Part shown: piece after piece, positions 10,981 through 21,935 of the stretch
Position numbering within the stretch: position 1 is the stretch's first letter
Layout of the letters: each line of letters starts with the position of its first letter
Assembly: GCA_905250115.1 (NCBI GenBank)
Contig: CAJNOI010000134.1
Location: forward strand, 48,731 to 112,730
Origin: Adineta steineri
Lineage: Eukaryota; Rotifera; Eurotatoria; Adinetida; Adinetidae
Length of the DNA: 64,000 nt
Reading direction: 5' to 3'
Notes under the pieces: model-generated
Told to the model about the DNA's origin: nothing
The model's database searches: none
What the model saw: the letters and a program-made list of their open reading frames with translations, nothing else
Program-made: the position numbers and the translations under genes

Positions 10981-13900
10981 TTAAGAAGAAGACGGTAACA
11001 ATTTTTCAACAAGAATTTTAGAACCGGCAAACGCTTGCCGTTTGAGTGTTTCAACAGCAGATGGTACAAGAAATGATCGAATTTTTTCACATTCATCCGG
11101 TTGACCATGTTCAAGCATGCTAAATATAATCGATAAATTAAAAATATATTCAATAAAACAAAAATCATGTATTTACTTGACAAATAGAAAACAACCACGA
11201 TTACATAATATCCATGTACGTAATGTATCAGGTGAAATTGTTGATAATATTGTTGAAAGAAGTGCTAAATCGATTCAAATTTTATTTAGATAAAAGATTT
11301 GGTTTTTTTCGTTAAAGAATATTTTACTTTTTTTATGTTTATTTGCTTTTTGTCTTTTTCCATCAGCTATAATTAAATGTCTTAAAACATTATGAGCTAT
11401 TTGATTTTCAATAAGATTTGTTTCGGATTGTGCTTCAACAGTTGATTCACCTAATACGGTACTTAATGCTGTATAAAATGCAGATAAATCATCTTCAGCT
11501 AAATAGAATATATATATGAAATAGTAAGACAAAAAAATAATATGTTATTTACGTGAAAGTTTTGCTATCATTTCGGTCATCATAAAACCATGAAAACCAT
11601 CTTTTAATGAGAAAAGAATATTTGTTGTAAAAAATTCCAAAAAATATGATTTGCAAAAATCAAATAATTCACGTTGACGAATATCAGCATCTTTTTTACT
11701 AAATATAAGAACAATAGAGTATAATTTCTAAGAAAATAAATTTTTTCTTACCTTGTATTTAATTTGTCACTTGATTTCATTAATTGAATAAGTTGATATT
11801 GTAAATGTTTAGTATTACGTGGTGCAATTAAATACATAAGTACTTTTTTACCAAATGGATCATTAATGACTTCATCGAAGCTAGACATTAATTCCTAAAT
11901 ATTGACAAAATTAATATATGAAAGTTTAAGTTGAACTTCCGTAGGTTTATTTATTATTTGAAAACATCTTTCAACAATCTCGCTTCATGAAGTTACTAGC
12001 TAAAGTATATTCTATAAACTGACACATATTTTGAAAGAAAAAAAAAATCAAAATTTATTGTATTTATACAAGCAATTGATAGGAACAATATTACGTTTTT
12101 AACTAGATAACAAGGTTCTTATAGCGCAATACCTAATACCTAATTTTTGCCCAGAAAAAAAGAAAAAATATACATAGAAATATCTATGAATCTCGTAACG
12201 GGAGACTTCTGGATGAGCAAGTTTTGTCAATTTTTTTCGCATAAAACGATGTCTTTAATGCAGATTATTAGGGTAGGGGTGGGTGTACCGGTAGTTGTGG
12301 CTGTGGGTTTTGCCATGTTATCTACACTCTTACCCACACCCACACCCTCATAGATATATTCAGTCTATGCAATATCATAGTATTTTATATCAAAATAAGT
12401 GTTCTTACTTCACCGCAACCCTATGATCGAAAAGAAAAGTGGTACATATATGTCCCACCGCCTGTTAAAGGGTTGATAAGTTAAAGTTCATCGGTTCCTA
12501 ATCTTAGCATCTGTCTGACTAATCGTTTTTTGTTTTTATACATAAATCAAAGTATTTCGAAGTTTTCTGTTCAACAAGAGAACTATCACAAGATTAGGCA
12601 TCAACTGGGAATTCAATCATACAGAACAAAATGGTTACAAATAAAAGAATTACTAGACTTAGAAACACATTGCCAGGTCTTTATGTAGACTTGAATATAC
12701 TCTTGTAAGAAGCTATTTCACTTTTATGAATCCTGTGGCAGTTATTTAACTTGAATTTTTAGATTTGATTGTTTTATAAACAATAGAGGTTTTAATTAAA
12801 AATCTATCATACCTGTAAAACTATTTTTGAGACAAGTTTTGTATCATCAACCATGTCAAAAATAGTCCATAAAACAGGATAACCTTGTTCTTCTTTAGCA
12901 ATTTTAACAACAAATGATTTAAAACTTTTTATTAATAATTTTCGATCCTATATTAATAAAATATTTATTTAGTTTTAATTCAAATAAAGAATTAACATAC
13001 TTTATTTGATCCATACCATAAACAATGAATTGCAACATGAGCACCATCACGACTATGAATCATTTTAATTAATTTTTCTTTTACGGCATCAATTAATTCC
13101 TATTTAATAACATGTAAAATTATTCAGATCAATCGAAAAAAAAAGATGATATTTACTTCTCGACCTTTTTCGTTAGCATTTCGTATATATTCATGCATAA
13201 CACGATGAACAATTGATGTACTTAATAAATCTCTTAATAATTATGGAAAAAAAACAAATCGATTATTTTAATTATTAATTCAAATAATAAATATTCACTT
13301 TTGAATACAAGCCATAAGATTTTCTTGCATATAATCAAGTACATTTGTTCGTTGACCTGTAGCTGTCTTACTTGCAAGTAATTCTTCAATATTTTTTACA
13401 TCAGTTGTCTAATATATAAACATACATATATATTCAATAAAAATTAAATCAATATCTAACTTTAAGAATAGTATATTCTCGACCATAAAATTCTTGAACA
13501 AGTTGAAAACGTTCAGCTGAATTACAAAAATCATTGTAACAAAGTTCCAATACACGACAACCAATCTATATTATTACAAATAATCGAAAAATCAAAAAAA
13601 AAATAATTATCTATTTATCTACTTACAGTATGTCGTGCAAGTTTACAAACATGACCATGTAGACTTTTCTTAATTGCATCTCTTTGAACATCCGTTCTAG
13701 AAAAACATATATATTAGAAAAACAATAAATCTTATCGAACGAAGTAACTGGAAGGATAATGCTTCCTAATCTATAATGCTTCTTCTTACCCATATGTTAA
13801 AAATTTAATGATAACATGATGAGCATAAAGTGATTTTGCCATCGTTGCTATATCCTCTAGAATATTAAAATATGAAAAAAAAAAGAAATTTTTTCTTCTT

Positions 13901-14574
13901 ATTTACTTTGAATTTGATCGAAAATGTATTGTTTTTGTTGTTCGTTACCAAATTGAACAAGACATTCAAGTACACGTGTTGTATCATGTGCCATTGATAA
14001 AAATTTAACATTACCTTCAATTAATTTCATTAATTCTCCACATAATTTTACTCGAACTTCTTTCGTTGTTTCATCTCGACGTAACATTTCCCAGATTTTC
14101 TTTGATTTATCAGCCATATCAAATAGAACACCACGTCGTAATTTTTGTCGTTCTTTTAAACGTTCTCGAAATGTTGTATTTTCTTTATCTTGAACAATAT
14201 TAATATGTTTTTTCTTGCTCTTTTTTATTTCCATTTGTTTTTGTTTAGTTTTTAATTGTTTTTTAATCTGTTTAACATTGGATAAAATTGCTGGATCGGT
14301 TTTAGCTCGTACTTGACGTTTAGCAGCAGCAACTTCTGCTAGTTTTTCACTAGCACGAGATTTAAGAGATGAGGAAAGTGCTTCAAAATCCATCTAAAAT
14401 AAATCATTTATTTTTGTTTTAAATTAAGAATAATAAAAACAAGAATTTATTTACCTTTTTTGGTGTTTCATTTTCAGTATTATTAAGTGAAAATTGAACT
14501 TTCTTCTTTTTTTGAACGGTATCGTCGGATTTCTTTGGAAGCTTACGCTTCTTAGTTTCTACGGAAGTACTCAT
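10981..14574 (-). CDS. PUM3: Pumilio homolog 3 / PUF6-type RNA-binding protein, about a dozen exons
   Basis: Starts at ATG 14574 with a Lys-rich, nuclear-localisation-like exon 1 (14574-14455, 'KKRKLPKKS'). Exon 2 (14393-13907) has 'RERLKERQKLRRGVLFDM' and 'EMLRRDETTKE', then the first PUF repeat ('LMKLIEGNVKFLSMAHDTTRVLECLV'). Exon 3 continues with 'SLYAHHVIIKFLTYG'. Further short exons carry PUF repeats and the C-terminal CPL region, ending in 'LKRQAFAGSKILVEKLLPSSS' at 10981. Family members are nucleolar proteins that bind RNA/DNA non-specifically and take part in pre-rRNA processing. All introns are about 50-65 bp except 11895-12812 (918 bp), which holds a telomere-like hairpin. I did not map every splice site. 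Confidence 0.85.
11895..12812 (-). other. Unusually long intron of PUM3
   Basis: The donor follows 'CAG' at 12813 (GTATGA) and the acceptor TTTAG precedes 11894. At 918 bp it is more than ten times the size of the gene's other introns, and it contains the hairpin at 12271-12350. No gene is seen inside. Confidence 0.75.
12271..12350. repeat. Telomere-like hairpin inside the PUM3 intron
   Basis: The left arm is G-rich (GGGTAGGGGTGGGTGT, then TGTGGCTGTGGG). After a 15-bp spacer the right arm reads ACCCACACCCACACCCTC. Same polarity as the other hairpins. Confidence 0.8.
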
Positions 14575-15378
14575 CTAAAACAATAGATTTAAACGTATAG
14601 TAAAATTAGAATTCTATCGAATAGAGTCGAAAAATATAAATGAGTGTTGTAGAAGGATAAAATGGATCTGAAGTCGCCTCCGTTAACAACCAATCAAATG
14701 AGATAACTGATAGATGGTGTTACATGATTGAAAATCAACTATATTTATATTTTGATTTTTGTATAAAATCAAAAGTTTTTTCATCAGTACAGAATTGAAT
14801 AGAATCTTCATATACTCGAATAAATTTCATGACTATTGCGGATTACTCTACATCTATACGTTTACCATCTTGATTGTTATATAAATATGAAACTTTAATA
14901 GAATATTGTGTTCTGTTCATTAGCTTCTTTCCTAGATTAATATTCTATGTATGGTTTCCTCTAATGTATACAAAATGATTATATAATGAATTAAAATCGA
15001 TGATGTAAAAGTTGATTATAGTACATCAAAAATTAACAATGCAGTATTCTTTTTAATTAGGAACAAAAATTTCTTCGATTTAACTTTCTTATCTATAAAC
15101 AGCTGATTTATGATTCAATACAAAATAATCTTAGCTTAAAGGCAGCGAAAATTGATGAGAAACACTTAGCAATAATGACTGTAACAGAATATGAGAAAAA
15201 AACGTGATAGATATCAAATAAAACAAATGTGTTTTATTACATCACTTCTCTATTATGAAAAATATTTTTTACAAGTTCAAATCCTAAATCTTCTTTATTT
15301 GGTTAAATAAAAAGTAGAAAAAAAAACACTCATTTCGTTATTATTCTATATAATATATACAAAACAACATAAGATCTA
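14575..15378. other. Intergenic stretch
   Basis: Upstream of PUM3 and downstream of the sphingomyelin-synthase-like gene. AT-rich, with no gene or repeat seen. Confidence 0.5.
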
Positions 15379-16385
15379 TTAAACTTCTTTTGCATCACCC
15401 GGACGTGCAACTTCACTTGGTTTTTCCATATGTTCTGGTTGTTCGTGCTGTTCTTGATGTCCATACGATGGTCCAGTAAGTAAACTTACTGGTGCATCGG
15501 CTGGCGGTCTTCCATAACCTTCAAACCACAGAAAAAATCGTGATATAATAATAGTTCGTCGTTCAGCTAAAGATTTTATATAATAATGATATGTATCCCA
15601 TGTTAGTTTCGATAACAAATAACCGAGAAAAACGTCCACTGTATAATGAAATCGTGTTGAAATAATAAATAAATAACCAATTATAGTAAATATCCAAACA
15701 ACTAATGTTGTTATATAAAATGATAATGGATCACCCGTTGAATCTAATTTTGGATAAAGCCAACCAGGTCTACGACGAGTTGTATTTTCATCAATACCTT
15801 TATATTTATACCATAACCAACGTATTGGATAATGTTCTTCACCTTTAGAGTATGTTGTCCAAGCAAGAGCACATAATGTTACTATTGAAAAAATATCAAC
15901 AAAAGAATATTTTAAAGAAAATAAAATTTTATGAATTTACATGTAACTGTATGACCAGAAAAAAGAACATCACCACATGTTGCATGTACTAAACTCATGA
16001 TATAAAAAGCTTCAATGGGTGGTGAACCTACAGCTGTTGTATTACAACCTGGTAATGGTACACTTAATGATGTAACATAAATAGATATACTTCTCATGAT
16101 AAACATAACAGCTTGAAGAAAAAGCCATCGACGAAAAACAATTAAACGTATATCACGTTGAAAAATATAACGAATAATAACTGAAATAAATGCAGTTAAA
16201 AGATAATAATTATTTATTGAATAAAATGTCCAGTAAGGTAATAATTTATGGCCAATATCAGGCAATGCTGGCATCCAAAATGGAGAATTTCGATCGGCCC
16301 ATACTTGAACAAGTGAATTTATATAGAGTGTAACAAGAAAAAATATTATTGAAAAACACAACGGTAAACAAGCAAATTGTGCCAT
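15379..16385 (-). CDS. Sphingomyelin synthase / ceramide phosphotransferase-like membrane enzyme
   Basis: Exon 1 is 16385-15941, a 59-bp intron spans 15940-15882, and exon 2 is 15881-15379; the protein is about 315 aa. It has several TM helices ('CFSIIFFLVTLYI', 'YYLLTAFISVIIRYIF'). The PAP2_C catalytic motifs are 'CGDVLFSGHTV' and 'RFHYTVDVFLGYLLS', which give the His-His-Asp set. Family enzymes move a phospho-head group from a glycerophospholipid to ceramide in Golgi or plasma membranes. The N-terminus lacks the SAM domain of vertebrate SMS1, and the tail is polar and Pro-rich. The head-group specificity (choline, ethanolamine or inositol) cannot be decided from these motifs. Confidence 0.85.
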
Positions 16386-17401
16386 TCGTTTAAGTCAGTT
16401 GATACGTTATCATTGCTAAATAGAAAAAAAAGAGAGAGCTATGAATAGAATTGTGCATGCTGACCGCATTGAAAGAAAAAGAGAGAGAGAGAAAGGAAAA
16501 AGAAGAACTATACCCTCGAACAATCGATGAAGGAAAAAGAAAATGAATGTACTAACGTATTGTCTATGAGTCAGCGCATGGCTAAAGAAGACAGTAAATG
16601 TTGAATGATGTCTATGAACAGCAATAACAATTCCTTATGGTGTGAAAATTTTCTGTATAATTGTTTTTTGTTTTAGTTCAATAGTATTGAACCTAAAAAT
16701 ATATGATTTCTTTCTTTCTTCATGATTAAATATCATGAATCATTACTGACTATGCGTTCATCATTTTATTGTGAGTGCAGTTATATATAATCAAATTAAT
16801 TAAGAATATTGAATTTGTACATCTTCTAATGCAGATATAAATCTGTCTTGTACCATCTACTTATCTTGAAATTTATGTATATCTGCCATATATATTCAGA
16901 TAAAACTGAAAACGCCGAAACTATTTACTTTGATAGTATAATCAATAGAAGCAATAAACACCAGATTTGAACGATGTACTTAACATCTTTCGCATGTACT
17001 GTAAATTTATTTGAAGAAGTAGGTCACAGTAGTTACTATAATTAAATATCTTGTACATTCTATCATAAACTTTAATATATGCGACATATTTAGATTTGTT
17101 TTCCCTTGACAAGAAATGTAAGAATTCTATCTGTAAAAGGGTAGCTACAAACGAGATTTCATTTAACATTAGCTCGATAATTGCTTTATTACCCGTAGCT
17201 GCTAATCGATAGTTATTCAATGAAAATACGAAATAATTGTCTTATCCAACTTCCATGATGTTTAATTATCGTATATAATTAAAATGAATCAAATTGATTT
17301 TTTTTGTTCTTTATTAAGTTCTTAAAAATTCGCTTTATTCTCGTTTTAAACTATAACAAAATGAGTATCCATTAAAGAAAACAGACAAAATCTAGGAACG
17401 T
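16386..17401. other. Intergenic stretch
   Basis: A short GA-rich tract near 16476-16500 lies in the sphingomyelin synthase 5' region. A 92-codon open frame at 16942-17220 (-) has no recognisable feature and I do not call it. Nothing else is seen. Confidence 0.45.
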
Positions 17402-17875
17402 TTATTTTTGTTGTTGTTGTTGTTGCTGTTGCTGCTGAAGATGCATTTGAATAATGCCATTAATTTGTTGTCTTGTTAATAATTTATCATATAAAACTTT
17501 TTGTAATTTATCAATTTCAACTTGAATATAATCATGTTTACGTTTGAAATAATCTTGTGCTTTTTTTGGACGCATTTCAATAAAAAAACCTGTACCAACA
17601 TCAACTAAAACATGATCAGGATCAGATAAACGACCAGGAACATACATGGATGATGAAAGTGGTACAAGTAATGAATTATCTTGATTATTTGTTGGTAAAC
17701 GTGATACAGCTAACATTGATTCACCAAAACCTTCTTGAGCATATTGAAGACGTTGTATCGATGATTGTAACATTTCAATATCAGATTGTAATTGTGTACG
17801 GACTTGTTCAATTTGTGCCATACTTAAACCAGCTGGTTGCTGATCGCTTGGAGCAGATGCTGTTGCAGCCGACAT
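17402..17875 (-). CDS. PFDN5: Prefoldin subunit 5 (alpha class)
   Basis: 157 aa from ATG at 17875 ('MSAATASAP'). An upstream in-frame extension to 17989 exists but is not needed. The arrangement is coiled coil, beta hairpins, coiled coil: helix at about 18-55, 'LLVPLSSSMYVPGRL' with 'VLVDVGTGFFIEM' in the middle, helix at about 110-145. This is the alpha-prefoldin plan. Prefoldin is a six-subunit cytosolic co-chaperone that hands unfolded actin and tubulin to CCT. The C-terminus ends in a run of ten Gln, encoded by a CAA/CAG microsatellite. Intronless, of ordinary family length. Confidence 0.9.
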   Translation of the reverse strand: MSAATASAPSDQQPAGLSMAQIEQVRTQLQSDIEMLQSSIQRLQYAQEGFGESMLAVSRLPTNNQDNSLLVPLSSSMYVPGRLSDPDHVLVDVGTGFFIEMRPKKAQDYFKRKHDYIQVEIDKLQKVLYDKLLTRQQINGIIQMHLQQQQQQQQQQK

Positions 17876-18440
17876 GATGAGATCTAGAACTAGAAGAAAA
17901 CAAGTTTGTATGCGTGTGTCGTCAAGACATATCTTCTTTTCTCGTTTTTGTTCATTGAAAGGACGATAATAATAACCAATTCCATTCAAATATATAATAG
18001 ACTATAGTAATATACTGTATGTTAGCGACCTCTGCTTGAATTCATGATAGATCTTTGAATGACAATAGATTTTGTTGTAGACAAATGTTAGGATTGCAGA
18101 GATAAATGCCTGGAAATTTTATCAAATTACATCAGAAGTTATAGAACCAAGACTAAGGTTGTATATGATGTTAAGGAATTAATGAAACTTTTTTAAATAC
18201 AGAATCTGGATTATAGAACAGCATCGGTTGAATAACGTTTGAATTCAGATGATAGACTCAACATAATTACATATGAGTAGCGAGTCTTAAATCTTTGTCT
18301 TACAAATTCTCTGAATCAATATCGTAAGTCAAGCAAAAAATGAGTCATCAGTTATTTCATTTAACTATTTACAGCAAACAAGTCTGTTCACATCTTACGC
18401 AATTTCGTCGAATAATATAAAGAAGAAAAAAAGAAGTATA
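17876..18440. other. Intergenic stretch upstream of prefoldin
   Basis: No gene or repeat seen. It contains the prefoldin 5' leader and the tRNA-Met 3' flank. Confidence 0.4.
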
Positions 18441-18512
18441 TAGCAGCGAGTAGTTTCGATCTACCGACCTCTGAGTTATGAGCCCAGCACGCTTCCACTG
18501 CGCCACGCTGCT
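18441..18512 (-). tRNA. tRNA-Met (CAT), elongator type
   Basis: 72 nt folding to a full cloverleaf. The acceptor AGCAGCG pairs with CGCTGCT and the discriminator is A. The D-stem is GCGC. The anticodon stem CTGGG/CTCAG has the loop CTCATAA (anticodon CAT). The T-stem is GGTAG/CTACT with loop ATCGAAA. The T-stem starts with G-T and lacks the initiator pattern of three G-C pairs below the anticodon. CCA is not encoded, as expected in a nuclear eukaryotic tRNA gene. Confidence 0.9.
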
Positions 18513-18696
18513 GATGATGATCCCTTACTGGATTCATTTCATTAAATGATCAAGAGAAAACTGTCAATATATTGTCATAGTTCTTAGATTTAATTAAAAA
18601 AAAAAAGGAAAAAATTTATCATAGCCGATGAGAACCTTATCAAATGTATTTAATGATCTTTAGTGCAGAATGATTTTTTGACAAAAAAAAATAATA

Positions 18697-18768
18697 CTCC
18701 GCGGCGGGGAATCGAACCCCGGTTTCCCGCGTGACAGGCGGGGATACTAACCACTATACTACCGCGGA
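18697..18768 (-). tRNA. tRNA-Asp (GTC)
   Basis: 72 nt. The acceptor TCCGCGG pairs with CCGCGGA, with discriminator G. The D-arm is AGTATAGTGGTTAGTAT, the anticodon loop CTGTCAC carries GTC, and the T-loop is TTCGATT. All stems pair. It lies about 185 bp from tRNA-Met on the same strand. CCA is not encoded. Confidence 0.95.
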
Positions 18769-19640
18769 CGATATACCTATGGCACTTATCTTTACATGAA
18801 TGACCCAAATCAATAATCTAATAGTTTCTACTCTAATTTTTAAATTCAACTGTTACATACTAAATCATGAATTTCATCTAGATCTAAGTACATTTATATT
18901 AACAATATTTGAATAAAATCTAATTGATGTTGATCTTTCGTCAAACTTTTCTACTTTGGCAAAGTATGCGTATTATCAGAGTCAAACTGGACATGTATTT
19001 ATTGCCTTTGATAATAATTCTCTTAGAAGTATTTCATACATTGCTTGTGTTATTATTAATATTAAAGCACTGATTTCTTTGTTTGATATTGTATATTAGA
19101 GAAAATAATTTGAAATTCTAAACTATTGATACCTGGACTTTCTAGATATTATATTTCAATGGCAACAAACCTACGACTCATAATTTCCTATATATATATT
19201 TTCTTTTTATATACGTCATCAAGATGACAGGATGAGATATAATAATAATCAACTGTATTGAAATGGAATATTCCTACAGATTTTTTTTATTATTGATTTT
19301 CTTCTTTGTGTCAATATTAATACATACATGACTATTATCAAGTATCGAATGACGCTAGGGTTCTAACCAGTCATCATTGTTTTTTTTTCAAACTGAAATC
19401 AATATGCTTTTAGTCGTGACTTGAAAAAACAAATATAATTGACATGTTCTTGACAGGTAAATACTTCGAGATGAAGCAAAAAAACTATGATTTTAGACGA
19501 TGACTCATTATTAGGTTCAATAATCCGACATGTTTATCATGTTGCATTGTCGTCATCTGAAGGTAAACTAGTATAACACATAGAGAGATGTTATAATTTT
19601 TTAGTTAGAAAGAACATAATAAAATCAAGAACGGTAACAC
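18769..19640. other. Intergenic stretch before the syntaxin gene
   Basis: No gene supported. An ATG-led 26-codon frame with a good donor near 19563 could be an alternative first exon, but the syntaxin-like N-terminus starts at 19641. Confidence 0.4.
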
Positions 19641-20970
19641 ATGGTTAAAGATAGACTACAAGAATTTAAAGAAAACGTATGATTTTGAAAATTTATATTT
19701 CGTTAATTCCTATATTGATCTATTCTTTCATTTAAAGGCTCAAATATATGATGATGGTGAAAGTATTAGTCTAGTTAATTATTTTGCTATTATCGATATG
19801 GAAGAACCATTCATGAATGATTTCTTCAATCGAGTAAGTTTAATTTTTAAATATATATACATAGGAAATTTTCTTCTATTTTAAAATAGATTGATACACT
19901 TCGTAGTACGATCGATAAAATTGCAAAATTAGTTGATGATGTTGATCGTCTTCAACAAGCTATGCTTGCACCACAAACATTACCTCGTATGTATACATTA
20001 CTTTTACTTTTCTTAATCTAAATAGAACACCGATGTCTTTTAGAAACAAAAGATAAATTAGAAAAAACAATGATTGAAATAAAACAATTAGGCAATACTA
20101 TTCGAATAACATTAAAACGTATGATTACATTTTTATCGATATAATTCTAAACTATAATGTTTTTTTATAGAAATGAAAGAAATTCAAGAAAAAAATAATA
20201 TAAATAAACGAAAAAATATTCGTCAACGTATAATAGATACTCAAATTGATGCATGTATGAAATATTTTTGTATAACAATGAATAAATATCATGAATCAGT
20301 TTTAACTTATCGTGAAAAATGTAAAGTACGACTTATTCGACAATTAGAAATAGGTTTGAATAGATATTTATTATGATTATATTTCCTTTATGTTATTTTT
20401 CTAGCTAATATTCAACGAAATGATGATGAAGTAGAAGAAATACTTGAAAAAGGACGTTTAACTTTATTTCCTGAAGTAAGAAAACAAAATTTTATCATCA
20501 ATAATCAATTTATAAAATTTTAGATTATTATCGAAATACAAGATGCTAGACAAACATTAAATGAAATGAACTTACGTCATCAGGAGTTAATCGAACTTGA
20601 AGATAGTATTCAGGAATTACAAAATTTGTTTTATGATTTAGCTTATGTCATATGTGTACAAGTAAGAATATTTTTTGAACTTATTTTTTAAAATTAATAT
20701 TTTTATATCAAAGGGTGATCAAATTAAATCTGCTGAAGGTAAAATAATAAATACAGAAGATAATATAGAACAATTCAATACAATTGATCATGTTGAAAGA
20801 GTATCTTATTGTTTTCCTGCGAAAGTATGTATTCAAATTCTTCATATATTAAGTAATAATTTGTTTTTATTTTAAAGGTATCTCGAAAAAAGCTGGTCTT
20901 ATCTTTAATCTTAGTATTACCACGATTATTTACACAATGTTTAGGATCTAAAAAATTATCAAATTATTGA
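19641..20970 (+). CDS. Divergent syntaxin (Qa-SNARE), about nine exons
   Basis: Exon 1, 19641-19676, encodes 'MVKDRLQEFKEN', typical of syntaxin-1-type N-termini. Exon 2 starts at 19738. The later exons give 'FMNDFFNRIDTLRSTIDKI', which begins the Habc domain, and 'RQRIIDTQIDACMKYFCITMNKY'. The SNARE motif runs from 'HQELIELEDSIQELQNLF' through 'ICVQGDQI' (zero-layer Gln) to 'NTEDNIEQF'. Syntaxins sit on target membranes and drive vesicle fusion with SNAP-25 and VAMP partners. The end is odd: after 'VSRKKLVLSLILVLPRLF' the protein stops within 12 residues, so the membrane anchor is short and broken by Pro and Arg. The introns are about 45-65 bp. Confidence 0.85.
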
Positions 20971-21935
20971 TATCGATCTAGTCTCCTTATTTTTCTTTAT
21001 AGTCAGTGACAATATATGTTCTTTCTTTTCTATTACTATTATTCGGGAAATATAATTCTTAGTTACTTTTTTGTAATGCATACTAGTAATGAAATCTGTA
21101 TGTGTATTTTATTCAATAATAATTTATTGAATCTTTCTCATATTCTAAATATGAGATTTCACTGAAATAAATAATAATCAACTAACCCTTCGTGGTTGTT
21201 TCGGGATCCATCCGGACCCACTCATGAAAGTTTATCGAAAAACTAAATTTTAGCGTCATTAAAGCTTTCCATTTGTATAATATAAACATGTAGATGCTTC
21301 AGTTTTATTAAGATATGAACGCATTTCGTGCTAAGCACTGTAAGATGGCTCCGTAGTATTAATAAGGATTGAGCAGAGTCTTTTGAAAATGGCAAATTCT
21401 GAAACAACACTGCGTCAGAATAGATGGCAGGAATATCATTATAGTTGTAATGAGGTCCACGAGGACCTCTAGCTGCATTTTTTCTCTGTTAGGCCTACTC
21501 ATGATTTCTCATATGGGTAGTGTGTACCAGCAAAAGACTAGAGATTAGATTTGAGAACCGATCGGAAACAGAAACTTCTAAGAGAAAATTTAGTAAAAAG
21601 CTGCGAAGTGGGTCCTCTTGGACCCCACAACATCAACAGAGGATTAAAAATAAACTTGTTTCATCTGTAACTGAAAAGCGAAGATGTTGATAACAAATAT
21701 TTCCGTTATATTGAAGATCAATATCTCAGTCTTTTCATCGGACTTATCTCTCTCTCTATTGGCTATTATTTTATCAAGTCGATAGTTTTTACTGTTAGAT
21801 TTGTCTCTATTATTTTATTGATTAGAGAATTAAAAAAAAACGTATATAATATTTATAAAATTTTATCACAATTTAAATTGTGCAAAGTATTAGTCAAGTA
21901 GAACTTGATATCACCAGAAAAAAACACGTATAGGA
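20971..21935. other. Intergenic stretch with a possible degraded DNA-transposon relic
   Basis: Near 21451 'GAGGTCCACGAGGACCTC' and near 21611 'GGGTCCTCTTGGACCCC' are palindromes related to each other. 'GGATCCATCCGGACCC' lies near 21210. Together they look like terminal or sub-terminal repeats of a small DNA transposon (piggyBac-like in flavour), but no clean ends or target duplication were found. Confidence 0.3.

Noticed and set aside
16942-17220. 92-codon minus-strand open frame
   Set aside because: No domain, no neighbours or splice signals that support it; ordinary for AT-rich intergenic DNA.
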